DNA of 64,000 bases, taken from positions 5,696,001 to 5,760,000 of the forward strand of contig NZ_CP143867.1 in NCBI RefSeq assembly GCF_036416795.1. The letters run 5' to 3'. The stretch comes from Bacteroides sp. MSB163. Its GTDB lineage: Bacteria; Bacteroidota; Bacteroidia; Bacteroidales; Bacteroidaceae. Position numbers and translations under genes: made by a program. Positions 1 to 8,455 of this stretch are shown in pieces. Below the pieces are notes generated by a model. The model made no database searches. It worked only from the letters and a program-made list of their open reading frames with translations, and was not told the origin of the DNA. Position 1 is the first letter of the stretch; the number at the start of each line of letters is the position of its first letter.

Positions 1-1017
1 ATTGTAAACCGGACAATGCCGGTGACCGGTCAGTATTACTACCTGATGGAAGCATTCAGTGGTGCCATTGAATTCGGTAGCCCGTACATGGTTATGGATA
101 ACCTGAAAAAGGGATTGGAAGAAAAGAACGACTCTCTCATCAATAAGTCTCTCGAACAGTTGAAAGAGGTCTTTGCTGACATCCATAATAAAGACTACGA
201 TCATGAAGTAGACCGCAAAGTAGCCAAAGCTATCTTCCCGGTATATGCCGAAATTATTCCGGCAGAACAACGCCCGGCTTTCTACCAGGTTATTGAAAAA
301 GAGTTTAAAGGCGACTATAATGCCTATATCGATGCCATGTATGACAATTCCATCCTGGCAAACCAGGCCAACTTTGACAAGTTCATCAAAAAACCTACGG
401 TAAAAGCTATCGAAAAGGATCTGGCAACTCAATATTCACGCGCCAAGATTGAAAAACTGATGTCACTGGCACAGGAACTGAACAGTACTTCCCAAGAACT
501 GGCATTGCTGCACAAAGCATACATCCGCGGACTGGGCGAAATGAAAGAACCCGTTCCTTCTTATCCGGACGCTAACTTTACCATTCGACTGACGTATGGT
601 AACGTGAAATCATACAACCCGCGTGATGCCGTACATTACAAGTACTACACTACTACGGACGGTATTCTGGAAAAGGAAAATCCCGAAGACCGTGAATTCG
701 TAGTTCCTGCCAAACTGAAGGAGCTGATACTGAAAAAAGACTTCGGACGTTATGCTCTGCCCAACGGTGATATGCCGGTTTGCTTCCTCAGCACAAACGA
801 CATCACCGGTGGTAACTCCGGTAGCCCCGTGCTGAATGCAAACGGTGAATTAATCGGTACTGCTTTCGATGGCAACTGGGAGTCTCTCAGCGGTGACATC
901 AATTTTGATAATAACCTGCAACGTTGTATCAATCTGGACATCCGCTATGTACTGTTCATCCTTGAAAAACTGGGAGGATGCGAACATTTGATTAAAGAAA
1001 TGAACATAGTTGAGTAA
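1..1017 (+). CDS. Family S46 dipeptidyl-peptidase, DPP7-type (5' end outside window)
   Basis: This is the C-terminal part (about 338 residues) of a family S46 serine exopeptidase. The frame is open from base 1, so the first ATG (base 16) is internal and the gene starts before the window. S46 enzymes remove dipeptides from the N terminus of peptides in the periplasm of Bacteroidota. The catalytic serine lies in GGNSGSP (near base 817); the His and Asp of the triad are upstream of the window. The residue 18 positions after the serine is Gly (TAFDGNW). That matches DPP7-type enzymes, which prefer hydrophobic P1 residues; the downstream paralogue has Arg there. The two genes are tandem and clearly related over their C-terminal halves. 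Family assignment is secure; the specificity class is inferred from one residue. Confidence 0.9.
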   Translation: MVNRTMPVTGQYYYLMEAFSGAIEFGSPYMVMDNLKKGLEEKNDSLINKSLEQLKEVFADIHNKDYDHEVDRKVAKAIFPVYAEIIPAEQRPAFYQVIEKEFKGDYNAYIDAMYDNSILANQANFDKFIKKPTVKAIEKDLATQYSRAKIEKLMSLAQELNSTSQELALLHKAYIRGLGEMKEPVPSYPDANFTIRLTYGNVKSYNPRDAVHYKYYTTTDGILEKENPEDREFVVPAKLKELILKKDFGRYALPNGDMPVCFLSTNDITGGNSGSPVLNANGELIGTAFDGNWESLSGDINFDNNLQRCINLDIRYVLFILEKLGGCEHLIKEMNIVE

Positions 1018-1050
1018 CAGACCACTCTATTGGGGAATGACTCTATAAGT

Positions 1051-1105
1051 GAATAGGAATGAAGTAACGAGTGAATTAGGTTCAATCGTTACTTCATTCC
1101 TATTC
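1051..1105. repeat. Perfect 19-bp inverted repeat between the two S46 genes
   Basis: Bases 1051-1069 and 1087-1105 are exact reverse complements (GAATAGGAATGAAGTAACG) around a 17-nt loop. A second copy of CGTTACTTCATT follows at once. No T-run follows, so this is not a textbook terminator. It may be an mRNA 3' stabiliser or processing hairpin for the upstream gene. Confidence 0.8.
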
Positions 1106-1156
1106 AGCCGTTACTTCATTATCCCCCCCTTAAAAACCCTTCTAAAGCACTTTTGT

Positions 1157-3319
1157 ATGAGAAGAATTTTACTTTCATTATTTATTACATCCGCCGGGCT
1201 ATTCGCCCGCGCCGACGAAGGCATGTGGATGCTGACCGATCTGCAAAAGCAGAACGAAGTCGCTATGACAGAACTGGGATTACTAATCCCGGTGAACCAG
1301 ATTTATAATCCTGACGGCATCGCCCTGAAAGATGCAGTGGTTCACTTCGGTGGCGGTTGCACAGGCGAAGTGATCTCTGCCGAAGGATTGGTACTGACCA
1401 ATCATCATTGTGGCTATGGTTCTATCCAACAGCACAGTACAGTGGAGCATGACTATCTGACAGATGGATTCTGGGCAATGAACCGCGAAGAAGAGCTTCC
1501 CTGTAAAGGACTTACCATTACTTACATTGATGAAATCCTGGATGTAACAGACTACGTCAACGAACAGTTGAAGATAGATCCGGATCCCAACGGTACAAAC
1601 TACCTGTCGCCCAAATACCTGAAGGAAGTAGCCGAGCGCTTCTCTTCCGAACAAGGCATTGCCCTGACACCGGGACGCAAGCTCGAACTGAAAGCTTTTT
1701 ACGGTGGTAACCGCTACTACCTGTTTGTTAAAACCACTTACAGTGACATCCGTATGGTAGGTGCACCCCCTTCTTCTATAGGTAAATTCGGAGCGGATAC
1801 CGATAACTGGATGTGGCCGCGGCATACGGGTGACTTCTCTTTGTTCCGCATATATGCCGACAAGGACGGAAATCCGGTGGAATACTCCAAGGATAATGTT
1901 CCCCTGAAAGTGAAAAAGCATCTTACCATCAGCCTTGCCGGCTACAAAGAAGGCGACTTTACTTTCGTCATGGGATTCCCCGGACGCAACTGGCGCTATA
2001 TGATTTCCGACGAAGTAGAAGAACGTATGCAAACCACTAATTTCATGCGCCATCATGTACGTGGTGTTCGCCAGGAAGCATTGATGGAACAAATGCAGAA
2101 AGATCCTGCTGTACGTATCCATTATGCCAGTAAGTATGCCTCTTCTGCCAATTATTGGAAAAATGCCATTGGTATGAACGAAGGACTTATCCGCCTGAAA
2201 GTACTCGACACGAAACGTGCCCAGCAGGAACAACTCTTGGCTCGCGGACGTGAACAGGGCGATGATTCTTATCAGAAAGCATTCGATCAGATACGCAGTA
2301 TCGTTGAGCATCGCCGCCCTGCCCTCTATCATCAGCAAGCCATTCAGGAAGCATTGGTGACAGGCCTGGACTTTATGCGCATCCCCAACACTTCTGCCAT
2401 GCTGGCTGCCCTGAAAAGTAAGGATAAGGCACAGATAAAGACTGCCGCTGATAGCTTGAAGATTGCCGCTGACAAATACTTTGCTTCCGTACCTTTCCCT
2501 GATGTGGAACGTACAGTCGCCAAGAAAATGTTGCAAACCTATATGCAATATATCCCGGCGGAACAACGCATCAGCATCTTTGAGGTCATTGACAAACGTT
2601 TCAAAGGTAACAGTGATGCCTTTGTCGATGCTTGTTTCGACCACTCTATCTTCGGCAAGAAGGAAAACTTTGAAAAGTTCATCCGAAAACCGGGCTCGTA
2701 TAAGTTGGGATTTGACTGGATGGTACTGTTCAAACATTCCATCACAGACGGACTGTTGCAAACCGCCATTGCTATGGCAGACGCCAACAAGAATTACAAT
2801 GCCGCACACAAGGTATGGGTAAAAGGTATGATGGACTTGAAACGGAGTGCAGGTACTCCCATTTATCCGGACGCCAACTCTACCCTACGCCTCACCTATG
2901 GAAAAGTATTGCCTTATGAACCGGCTGACGGAGTGGAATATGGTTACTATACCACCCTCAAAGGTGCCATGGAAAAGGAAGATCCCGACAATTGGGAGTT
3001 TGTGATTCCCACCAAATTAAAACAACTGTATCAGGCCAAGGACTTCGGACGCTATGCCATGCCGAATGGTGAAATGCCTATCTGCTTCATCGTGAATACA
3101 GACAACACCGGTGGTAACTCCGGCAGTCCGGTATTCAATGCCAAAGGTGAGCTCATCGGTACAGGTTTCGACCGCAATTATGAAGGACTTACAGGAGATA
3201 TAGCCTTCCGCCCCTCTTCACAGCGTGCAGCTTGCGTAGACATTCGCTACACTTTATTTATCATAGAGAAGTATGCCGGTGCCTCACATATTATCAAGGA
3301 GCTGACAATTACAGAATAA
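1157..3319 (+). CDS. Family S46 dipeptidyl-peptidase, DPP11-type (Asp/Glu-specific)
   Basis: A 720-aa periplasmic dipeptidyl-peptidase, the usual length for S46. The frame stays open further upstream, but the ATG at 1157 gives a normal signal peptide (MRRILLSLFITSAGLFARA) directly before the mature start DEGMWM, so it is chosen. Triad candidates are His84 in TNHHCGYG, Asp in DNWMWPRHTGDF (about residue 225) and Ser in GGNSGSP (about residue 650). Eighteen residues after the serine is Arg (TGFDRNY), the residue that selects Asp/Glu at P1 in DPP11 enzymes. Together with the DPP7-type neighbour this would let the cell take up both hydrophobic and acidic dipeptides. An intrinsic terminator follows at 3353-3399. 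Confidence 0.92.
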   Translation: MRRILLSLFITSAGLFARADEGMWMLTDLQKQNEVAMTELGLLIPVNQIYNPDGIALKDAVVHFGGGCTGEVISAEGLVLTNHHCGYGSIQQHSTVEHDYLTDGFWAMNREEELPCKGLTITYIDEILDVTDYVNEQLKIDPDPNGTNYLSPKYLKEVAERFSSEQGIALTPGRKLELKAFYGGNRYYLFVKTTYSDIRMVGAPPSSIGKFGADTDNWMWPRHTGDFSLFRIYADKDGNPVEYSKDNVPLKVKKHLTISLAGYKEGDFTFVMGFPGRNWRYMISDEVEERMQTTNFMRHHVRGVRQEALMEQMQKDPAVRIHYASKYASSANYWKNAIGMNEGLIRLKVLDTKRAQQEQLLARGREQGDDSYQKAFDQIRSIVEHRRPALYHQQAIQEALVTGLDFMRIPNTSAMLAALKSKDKAQIKTAADSLKIAADKYFASVPFPDVERTVAKKMLQTYMQYIPAEQRISIFEVIDKRFKGNSDAFVDACFDHSIFGKKENFEKFIRKPGSYKLGFDWMVLFKHSITDGLLQTAIAMADANKNYNAAHKVWVKGMMDLKRSAGTPIYPDANSTLRLTYGKVLPYEPADGVEYGYYTTLKGAMEKEDPDNWEFVIPTKLKQLYQAKDFGRYAMPNGEMPICFIVNTDNTGGNSGSPVFNAKGELIGTGFDRNYEGLTGDIAFRPSSQRAACVDIRYTLFIIEKYAGASHIIKELTITE

Positions 3320-3352
3320 GAGCAGTCAGAAGCCTGTTTGGAATACTAGACT

Positions 3353-3399
3353 CACCCCTACAAATACCACCACGCAGTACTTGTAGGGGTGTTTCTTTT
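3353..3399 (+). terminator. Intrinsic terminator after the S46 pair
   Basis: Perfect 11-bp stem CACCCCTACAA (3353-3363) / TTGTAGGGGTG (3381-3391), followed directly by TTTCTTTT. Confidence 0.85.
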
Positions 3400-3590
3400 A
3401 GAGGAATTGATTTCCAGTGGAAAATGTTTCATTATGACAAGTATTCTAAAAAATAGCCAAAACATGCCCTAAACAGACATAAAGAATAATGATGCGTGAA
3501 CAAAAAGTACCACGAACTGTTCACTATACAGACAACGACACTAATATTGTATTTATAAAAAAATGAATTAATAACAGAAAGGAAAAGATT

Positions 3591-3887
3591 ATGGAGAAAT
3601 TTGAAGAACTTATACAATCAGAAAAACCTGTTTTAGTAGACTTCTTTGCAACTTGGTGTGGCCCATGTAAGGCAATGCATCCCGTATTGGAAGAGCTGAA
3701 AGGACAAATCGGTGATGGTGCCCGCATCGTGAAAATCGATGTAGACCAACATGAGGAACTGGCTGCTAAGTATCGTATACAAGCGGTACCCACTTTTATC
3801 GTATTCAAGAAAGGTGAAGCCGTTTGGCGTCATTCCGGAGTTATTAAGGGCAGTGAGCTGAAAGGCGTCATTGAGCAAAATTCATAA
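3591..3887 (+). CDS. trxA: Thioredoxin
   Basis: A 98-aa single-domain cytoplasmic thioredoxin with the active site WCGPCK (about residues 21-26) and the cis-proline segment AVPTF before the last helix. It has no signal peptide. It reduces protein disulfides using electrons from thioredoxin reductase. It is followed 12 nt later by a second, exported thioredoxin-fold gene on the same strand, so the two are probably co-transcribed. A candidate -7-like box (TAATATTG, one mismatch) lies about 40 nt upstream of the ATG. Confidence 0.95.
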   Translation: MEKFEELIQSEKPVLVDFFATWCGPCKAMHPVLEELKGQIGDGARIVKIDVDQHEELAAKYRIQAVPTFIVFKKGEAVWRHSGVIKGSELKGVIEQNS

Positions 3888-3899
3888 AGAACAAACATT

Positions 3900-4376
3900 A
3901 TGAAGAAAGTACTAACATTTGCCATTCTGATTTTTGCCAGCGTACTGACATTCGCCTGCAAAGATGGAGCAAAAGCACAACCCAATGAACCGGAACAGAA
4001 AGAAGCCAAGAGCGGAGAAGTAATCGTAATGAACAAGGATATGTTTATTAAAGATGTATTCGATTACGAGAAATCCCAGGACTGGAAATATAAGGGTGAC
4101 AAACCCGCCATCATTGACTTGTATGCCGACTGGTGTGGTCCCTGCCGCATGACAGCGCCCATCATGAAAGATCTGGCAAAAGAATACGCCGGAAAAATCG
4201 TGATCTACAAAGTAAATGTGGACAAAGAACGTGAACTTGCCGCATTATTCAACGCAAGCAGCATTCCTCTCTTTGTATTCATTCCGATGGAAGGAGAACC
4301 TCAGCTTTTCCGTGGTGCAGCTGATAAAGCCACTTACCAAAAGGCAATTGAAGATTTCTTGTTAAAGAAGAAATAA
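3900..4376 (+). CDS. Thioredoxin-fold lipoprotein
   Basis: A 158-aa exported thioredoxin-like protein. The N terminus MKKVLTFAILIFASVLTFAC is a lipoprotein signal with the lipidated Cys at residue 20. A short linker leads to a thioredoxin domain with active site DWCGPCR (about residues 78-84) and the cis-Pro segment SSIPLF. It is probably anchored in a membrane facing the periplasm, where it would handle disulfides of exported proteins. It lies 12 nt after the cytoplasmic thioredoxin. The fold is certain; the substrate is unknown. Confidence 0.9.
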   Translation: MKKVLTFAILIFASVLTFACKDGAKAQPNEPEQKEAKSGEVIVMNKDMFIKDVFDYEKSQDWKYKGDKPAIIDLYADWCGPCRMTAPIMKDLAKEYAGKIVIYKVNVDKERELAALFNASSIPLFVFIPMEGEPQLFRGAADKATYQKAIEDFLLKKK

Positions 4377-4399
4377 TATATAAGAAAAAGTCACTGGAG

Positions 4400-5260
4400 T
4401 TATGTATGAATGAGGAGTGGCATATCTTTCCACTCATTATTGTACATCTCCGTGACAGTGTGATAACCGGACGCTTGCAGGGCCATCAAAGCTTGCAGGC
4501 GTCCGTTGTTTATACGCTCCGGGTAGTGGGAATCACTATTAACCTGTACACGGATTCCCTTTTCAAGCAATACAGGGAAGTAGCGTTCATTAGGATAGAA
4601 AGTGTCCAATTCCAGATAAGATTTTGTATTAATCTCTACGATATATCCTTTTCGGGCAATAGCATCAAAATATTCCTGAATCAAAGCATCATACCAAGGT
4701 TCATCCAGTAAGCCGGGATGATAAGCAGATGCGTTATAGTGCATTTTGTCAGCGTGACCGATAATATCAAAGCCACCCAATTCCACCATACGCATCAAGC
4801 GGTCGTAATAAAGATGTACCACTCTCACCAGGTCACCATTGAAATGTTTATCCACAAGTCTGCGGAATTTATCAGCCGTCACATCCACATCCACTATTTC
4901 TCCCTTATCATCATAAAGCAAGTGCACAGAACCGATACGGTAATCCAACGGCAATTCGCGGAAACGGGCAACAGACGGATTGCTCTCCTCATTCAGATAA
5001 TCAATCTCCAGACCAATATAGAGTTCTATTTGTCCTGCATATTTAGCCTTCAGGCGACGGAACTCGTCCAGATAGTCATCCATAGAGTCCCACTCCATAG
5101 TCCACGCTGTAGAAAACGGCAGAGGGGCATGGGAAGAAAATCCATAAGAGGTAAATCCTTCGCTTAGGGCAAAGCGGATAAAGTCTTCCATATTAGCACG
5201 TCCGTCGCAATATAAGCTATGACTATGATAGTTCGTTAAATTTCCAGTCCTGTTGCTCAT
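4400..5260 (-). CDS. PHP-family histidinol-phosphatase (HisJ/HisK type)
   Basis: A 286-aa PHP-domain phosphoesterase that probably converts histidinol phosphate to histidinol. The metal-binding PHP signature is at the N terminus (NYHSHSLYCDG, residues 10-20). Further metal ligands are HA in SSHAPLPF, the IGLEIDY segment, the histidines in GSVHLLY and IGHADKM, and the C-terminal DSHYP. It sits 55 nt downstream of the ABC-F gene on the same strand, away from the his operon at the right end of the window. That operon encodes a bifunctional HisB with its own phosphatase domain, so the cell may have two unrelated histidinol phosphatases, or this one may have another substrate. Confidence 0.85.
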   Translation of the reverse strand: MSNRTGNLTNYHSHSLYCDGRANMEDFIRFALSEGFTSYGFSSHAPLPFSTAWTMEWDSMDDYLDEFRRLKAKYAGQIELYIGLEIDYLNEESNPSVARFRELPLDYRIGSVHLLYDDKGEIVDVDVTADKFRRLVDKHFNGDLVRVVHLYYDRLMRMVELGGFDIIGHADKMHYNASAYHPGLLDEPWYDALIQEYFDAIARKGYIVEINTKSYLELDTFYPNERYFPVLLEKGIRVQVNSDSHYPERINNGRLQALMALQASGYHTVTEMYNNEWKDMPLLIHT

Positions 5261-5266
5261 AATTTT

Positions 5267-5314
5267 ATCATCTTATCATTTTAACACCTTATTACCCTAT
5301 CACCTTATCACCCC
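5267..5314. repeat. Degenerate CACCTTATCA direct repeats
   Basis: The 55-nt gap between the PHP and ABC-F genes is made of imperfect CACCTTATCA/CACCTTATTA-like units. The same unit recurs in the palindrome at 47804-47871, which suggests one dispersed intergenic repeat family. Confidence 0.5.
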
Positions 5315-5315
5315 A

Positions 5316-7193
5316 TCATTCTTCTATCTCACTAAGTTCCAGCCAACGCATGGTCTTTTCATCAATCAAATCCGTGATCTCGGGTAAACGCTTTGATTTC
5401 TCTGTGAGTTCTTCTACGGATAAGGTGCCACTGCACAGGGCAGCTTCAATAGTTTTCTTTTCGTCCTCCAATGTAGCGATTTCCTGCTCCAGCTGTTCAA
5501 ACTCCCTTTTCTCTTTAAAGGACATCCGGCGTTTTTCATTCAGACGCACTTTAGCGGTTTTATCTTCCTGCGGTTTAGAGGCTTCTTTTTCTTTCTCCTT
5601 TTCCAGCCGGGCTTTTTCTTCTTTCCAGTCACGATACTGGGTATAATTTCCGGGGAAATCACGGATATCTGCCTGACCGTTGAAGACTAACATGTGGTCT
5701 ACTACCTTATCCATAAAGTAGCGGTCGTGGCTTACTACGATAACACAACCCTTGAAATTCTGTAAATACTCTTCCAGCACATTCAGGGTAATGATATCCA
5801 GGTCGTTGGTAGGCTCATCCAGCACAAGGAAATTAGGATTACGCATCAATACCGTACACAGATACAGGCGACGGCGCTCTCCACCACTCAGTTTATAAAC
5901 ATAGCTATGCTGGGTTTCGGGAGTGAAGAGAAAATGTTGCAGAAACTGGGAAGTGGTCAGCTTTTTACCATTGCCTAACTCTATGACTTCGGCGATATCC
6001 TGTACCACATCAATCACTTTCATCTGCTCATCGAACTGTAAGCCATCCTGCGAATAATAACCGAAACGTACTGTTTCTCCGATATCAATCGTTCCGTTAT
6101 CGGCCTTCTCCTCTCCCATCAGTATTTTGATAAAAGTAGATTTACCGGTACCGTTATTACCTACAATACCCATCTTTTCATAACGGGCAAAAATGTAAGA
6201 AAAGTCTTCTAATATTTTAAGGTCACCAAACGACTTGTACAGATGGTCTGCTTCGAATATCTTGCTACCGATGTAGGAGGCCTTTACTTCCAGTTTCACA
6301 TTGTCGTTATTAAACCGCTGTTTAGCTACTTTATCCAGTTCATAGAAAGCCTCTTCGCGATAACGCGCTTTATGCCCGCGGGCTTGTGGCATACGACGCA
6401 TCCATTCCAACTCTGTGCGATACAGATTGTTGGCACGGGTTATTTCAACATTCGTTGCATCGATACGCTCTTGACGTTTCTCCAGGTAATAGCTATAATT
6501 TCCTTTATATTGATAGATCTGACGATTGTCTATTTCAATGATTTCGGTACAGACACGATCGAGGAAGTAACGGTCGTGCGTCACCATGAGCAGACTGAGG
6601 TTTGTGCGGTGCAGGTAATCTTCCAACCATTCAGTCATATCAAGATCGAGATGGTTGGTCGGCTCATCCAGAATCAGCAGGTCAGGCTCAGTGATAAGGG
6701 TATTGGCAAGCGCCACGCGCTTCAGCTGTCCACCGGAAAGATGCTTTACTTGCTGATCGAAGTTTCTTATCTTCAACTGGGAAAGAATCTGCTTGGCCTT
6801 CTGCTCATACTCCCATGCTTTTTCATGATCCATGCGCACCAGAATTTCGTCCAAACCGGGATGCCCTTCTGTTTCCATGCAACGTTCGTACTCCTTTATC
6901 AGTTCTACCGTAGTATTGCCATGATGGAAACAAGCTTCCAGAACGGTCAGTCCTTCAGGATATTGCGGGTCTTGTTCCAAATATCCGACTCTAAGGTCAC
7001 GACGAAAAGAAACGGTTCCACTGTCATACCCTTCTTTGCCGGCAATAATATTCAACAAAGTAGTTTTACCACTGCCGTTTTTGGCAATTAGTCCGATACG
7101 TTGCCCTTCGGCCACACCGAGCGAAATATTCTCAAGCAATACCAAATCACCGAATGACTTGGTCAAATTTTCTATCTGAAGATAACTAATCAC
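5316..7193 (-). CDS. ABC-F family ATPase (Uup-like)
   Basis: A 625-aa duplicated ATP-binding protein without membrane segments. The first ABC domain has Walker A GKNGSGKTT (about residue 40) and signature LSGGQLKR. The second has Walker A GNNGTGKST (about residue 350) and signature LSGGERRR. Both have LDEPTNHLD/LDEPTNDLD Walker B motifs. A charged coiled-coil C terminus (about residues 530-625) is the Uup-type C-terminal domain. ABC-F proteins act on ribosomes, and Uup is also linked to stability of DNA repeats and ribosome quality control. The start is GTG. It is followed on the same strand by the PHP phosphatase gene. Confidence 0.9.
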   Translation of the reverse strand: MISYLQIENLTKSFGDLVLLENISLGVAEGQRIGLIAKNGSGKTTLLNIIAGKEGYDSGTVSFRRDLRVGYLEQDPQYPEGLTVLEACFHHGNTTVELIKEYERCMETEGHPGLDEILVRMDHEKAWEYEQKAKQILSQLKIRNFDQQVKHLSGGQLKRVALANTLITEPDLLILDEPTNHLDLDMTEWLEDYLHRTNLSLLMVTHDRYFLDRVCTEIIEIDNRQIYQYKGNYSYYLEKRQERIDATNVEITRANNLYRTELEWMRRMPQARGHKARYREEAFYELDKVAKQRFNNDNVKLEVKASYIGSKIFEADHLYKSFGDLKILEDFSYIFARYEKMGIVGNNGTGKSTFIKILMGEEKADNGTIDIGETVRFGYYSQDGLQFDEQMKVIDVVQDIAEVIELGNGKKLTTSQFLQHFLFTPETQHSYVYKLSGGERRRLYLCTVLMRNPNFLVLDEPTNDLDIITLNVLEEYLQNFKGCVIVVSHDRYFMDKVVDHMLVFNGQADIRDFPGNYTQYRDWKEEKARLEKEKEKEASKPQEDKTAKVRLNEKRRMSFKEKREFEQLEQEIATLEDEKKTIEAALCSGTLSVEELTEKSKRLPEITDLIDEKTMRWLELSEIEE

Positions 7194-7238
7194 AGTTTAA
7201 GATTTATGATTTATAATTTATGGTTGGTCAGCAAATGA

Positions 7239-8045
7239 TCAGAGTAAGGATTTGTAGGTTTCTGCCAGATTACAAGATTCCCCTGCCTTCACTTTGCTCC
7301 ACACTAATTTCATGGGGTCAATCCATTCTCCGGTAGTAAGGTTCTGCAATACAGGAACTTCACGATTACCATCTATCAGGGTCATCCATTCTAACCCATC
7401 TACTTCATTGGCAAGAATCACACAGATGGCAATACCGAAGGAAAGCCATGCTTCTTTCTTCTTCGGACCGATAGTTCCACTATCAATGACCTGTTGCATG
7501 CTGTCCAAATCTTCTTCCATACCCTGGAAATCTTTTTTCAGTTGTTCTTTTACAGTAGTGGTCACCCACTCAAAAGCCTCATTAATCTGGTAGATTTCGG
7601 ACAGGCGGACAGGTATAAGCTCTGCCGGATATTTCACTCCTTCTTTACGTATTTCCAATGAGGCGATAACAGCTTCGGCCTCTGCCACGGATGCTCCCTT
7701 ACTTACCGTAAAGGAACATTCAAAGGCAACATCATCCACACCGGTAATCCAAAGATGAGAAGTATAATAAGCCCCTTCTTCTTCAAACATCTCCTTACTG
7801 TAAGCACATGCCAAACTTCCTATTTTAACGGAGACTGCCGAAGGATTGTCTTTCAGTTCCTGACGGGTAACTTCCCGACCATACATAGCGTTACCTTTAT
7901 ATGCAGAGATACGAAAATTTCCAGTCCACTCACTTGGATTATAGAAGAGAAAAGAGCCTTCCCCATCTTCAAACTCATTCCAGTCCGCGGGATACAGCAT
8001 GGAAAACCATGCTCCCGGAGAGATAAATTTCTTGCTTTGTGCCAT
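7239..8045 (-). CDS. Conserved Bacteroides protein, DUF3805/DUF3806-like
   Basis: A 268-aa soluble protein with no signal peptide or membrane segment. The N-terminal half begins with a pattern typical of stress-type beta-rich domains (PGAWFSMLYPADWNEFED). The C-terminal half holds an aromatic and acidic all-alpha/beta stretch ending in a MTLIDGNREVPVLQ segment. It resembles the Bacteroides family annotated DUF3805 plus DUF3806, from memory of that family rather than a search. No function is known. It is the first gene after the structured RNA at 8131-8253 on the same strand and lies 45 nt before the ABC-F gene, with which it may be co-transcribed. Confidence 0.7.
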   Translation of the reverse strand: MAQSKKFISPGAWFSMLYPADWNEFEDGEGSFLFYNPSEWTGNFRISAYKGNAMYGREVTRQELKDNPSAVSVKIGSLACAYSKEMFEEEGAYYTSHLWITGVDDVAFECSFTVSKGASVAEAEAVIASLEIRKEGVKYPAELIPVRLSEIYQINEAFEWVTTTVKEQLKKDFQGMEEDLDSMQQVIDSGTIGPKKKEAWLSFGIAICVILANEVDGLEWMTLIDGNREVPVLQNLTTGEWIDPMKLVWSKVKAGESCNLAETYKSLL

Positions 8046-8130
8046 TGCTATTCAGAGGTTAATAACGAGGCCACCTGACCTCGTTCGGCAAAAGTAACAT
8101 TACATCCGTTGATATGCAAACAAACAGAAA

Positions 8131-8253
8131 CAAAAAACAGCCGATTCTCACGAACCGACTGTCCCAATCATCATCTATGAATGAAGACCGTTACAGTCTT
8201 CAATATCTTATTAAATCTCTATGAAACTTCAAAGAAAATCATATTTCTGTTTC
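8131..8253 (-). ncRNA. Putative small RNA, two-hairpin element copy A
   Basis: Predicted from sequence only. On the minus strand a -7 box TATCTTTG (8267-8260) would start a transcript near 8253. The transcript contains stem GAAGAC/GTCTTC (about 8199-8181), a conserved linker, then the stem ACAGTCG/CGGCTGT (about 8163-8138) and a run of six U, an intrinsic terminator. The last 75 nt are nearly repeated in copy B. The differences fall mostly in stems and keep pairing through G-U or paired changes, which argues for a selected RNA. Length is about 120 nt. It could instead be a leader of the next gene. Confidence 0.55.
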
Positions 8254-8259
8254 CGAGCG

Positions 8260-8267
8260 CAAAGATA
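8260..8267 (-). promoter_or_regulatory. Candidate Bacteroides -7 box for the small RNA
   Basis: Minus-strand TATCTTTG fits TAnnTTTG exactly. A partial -33 element (ATTG) lies about 22 nt further upstream. Confidence 0.5.
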
Positions 8268-8352
8268 ATCAATGAAATATATAGATTCCCAATATTTTAA
8301 GATATTTAAATTAACGTTCTATAAACTATGGAATTTTATAGACTAATATCCC

Positions 8353-8435
8353 AAAAAGCAGCCGATTCTCACGAACCGGCTGCCCCAATCATCATTTATG
8401 AATGAAGACGGTAAAAGTCTCCACTATATCTTATT
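8353..8435 (-). terminator. susD 3' hairpins and terminator (element copy B)
   Basis: Just after the susD stop, the minus strand reads stem GGAGAC/GTCTTC (one G-U pair), a linker, and then the stem GCAGCCG/CGGCTGC (8383-8358) followed by five U. It is the sister of copy A about 220 bp away. It acts at least as the terminator of susCD and could also yield a 3'-UTR-derived small RNA. Confidence 0.75.
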
Positions 8436-8455
8436 TCATATTAAACAAATTACTT

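Noticed and set aside
1146..1156. Promoter -7 element (CACTTTTG) just before the DPP11 start
   Set aside because: A start from it would fall after the ATG at 1157, and the TA of the consensus is missing.
1283..2809. 508-aa open frame on the minus strand
   Set aside because: It lies wholly antisense to the DPP11-type gene, has no family features and low-complexity composition; a shadow of codon bias.
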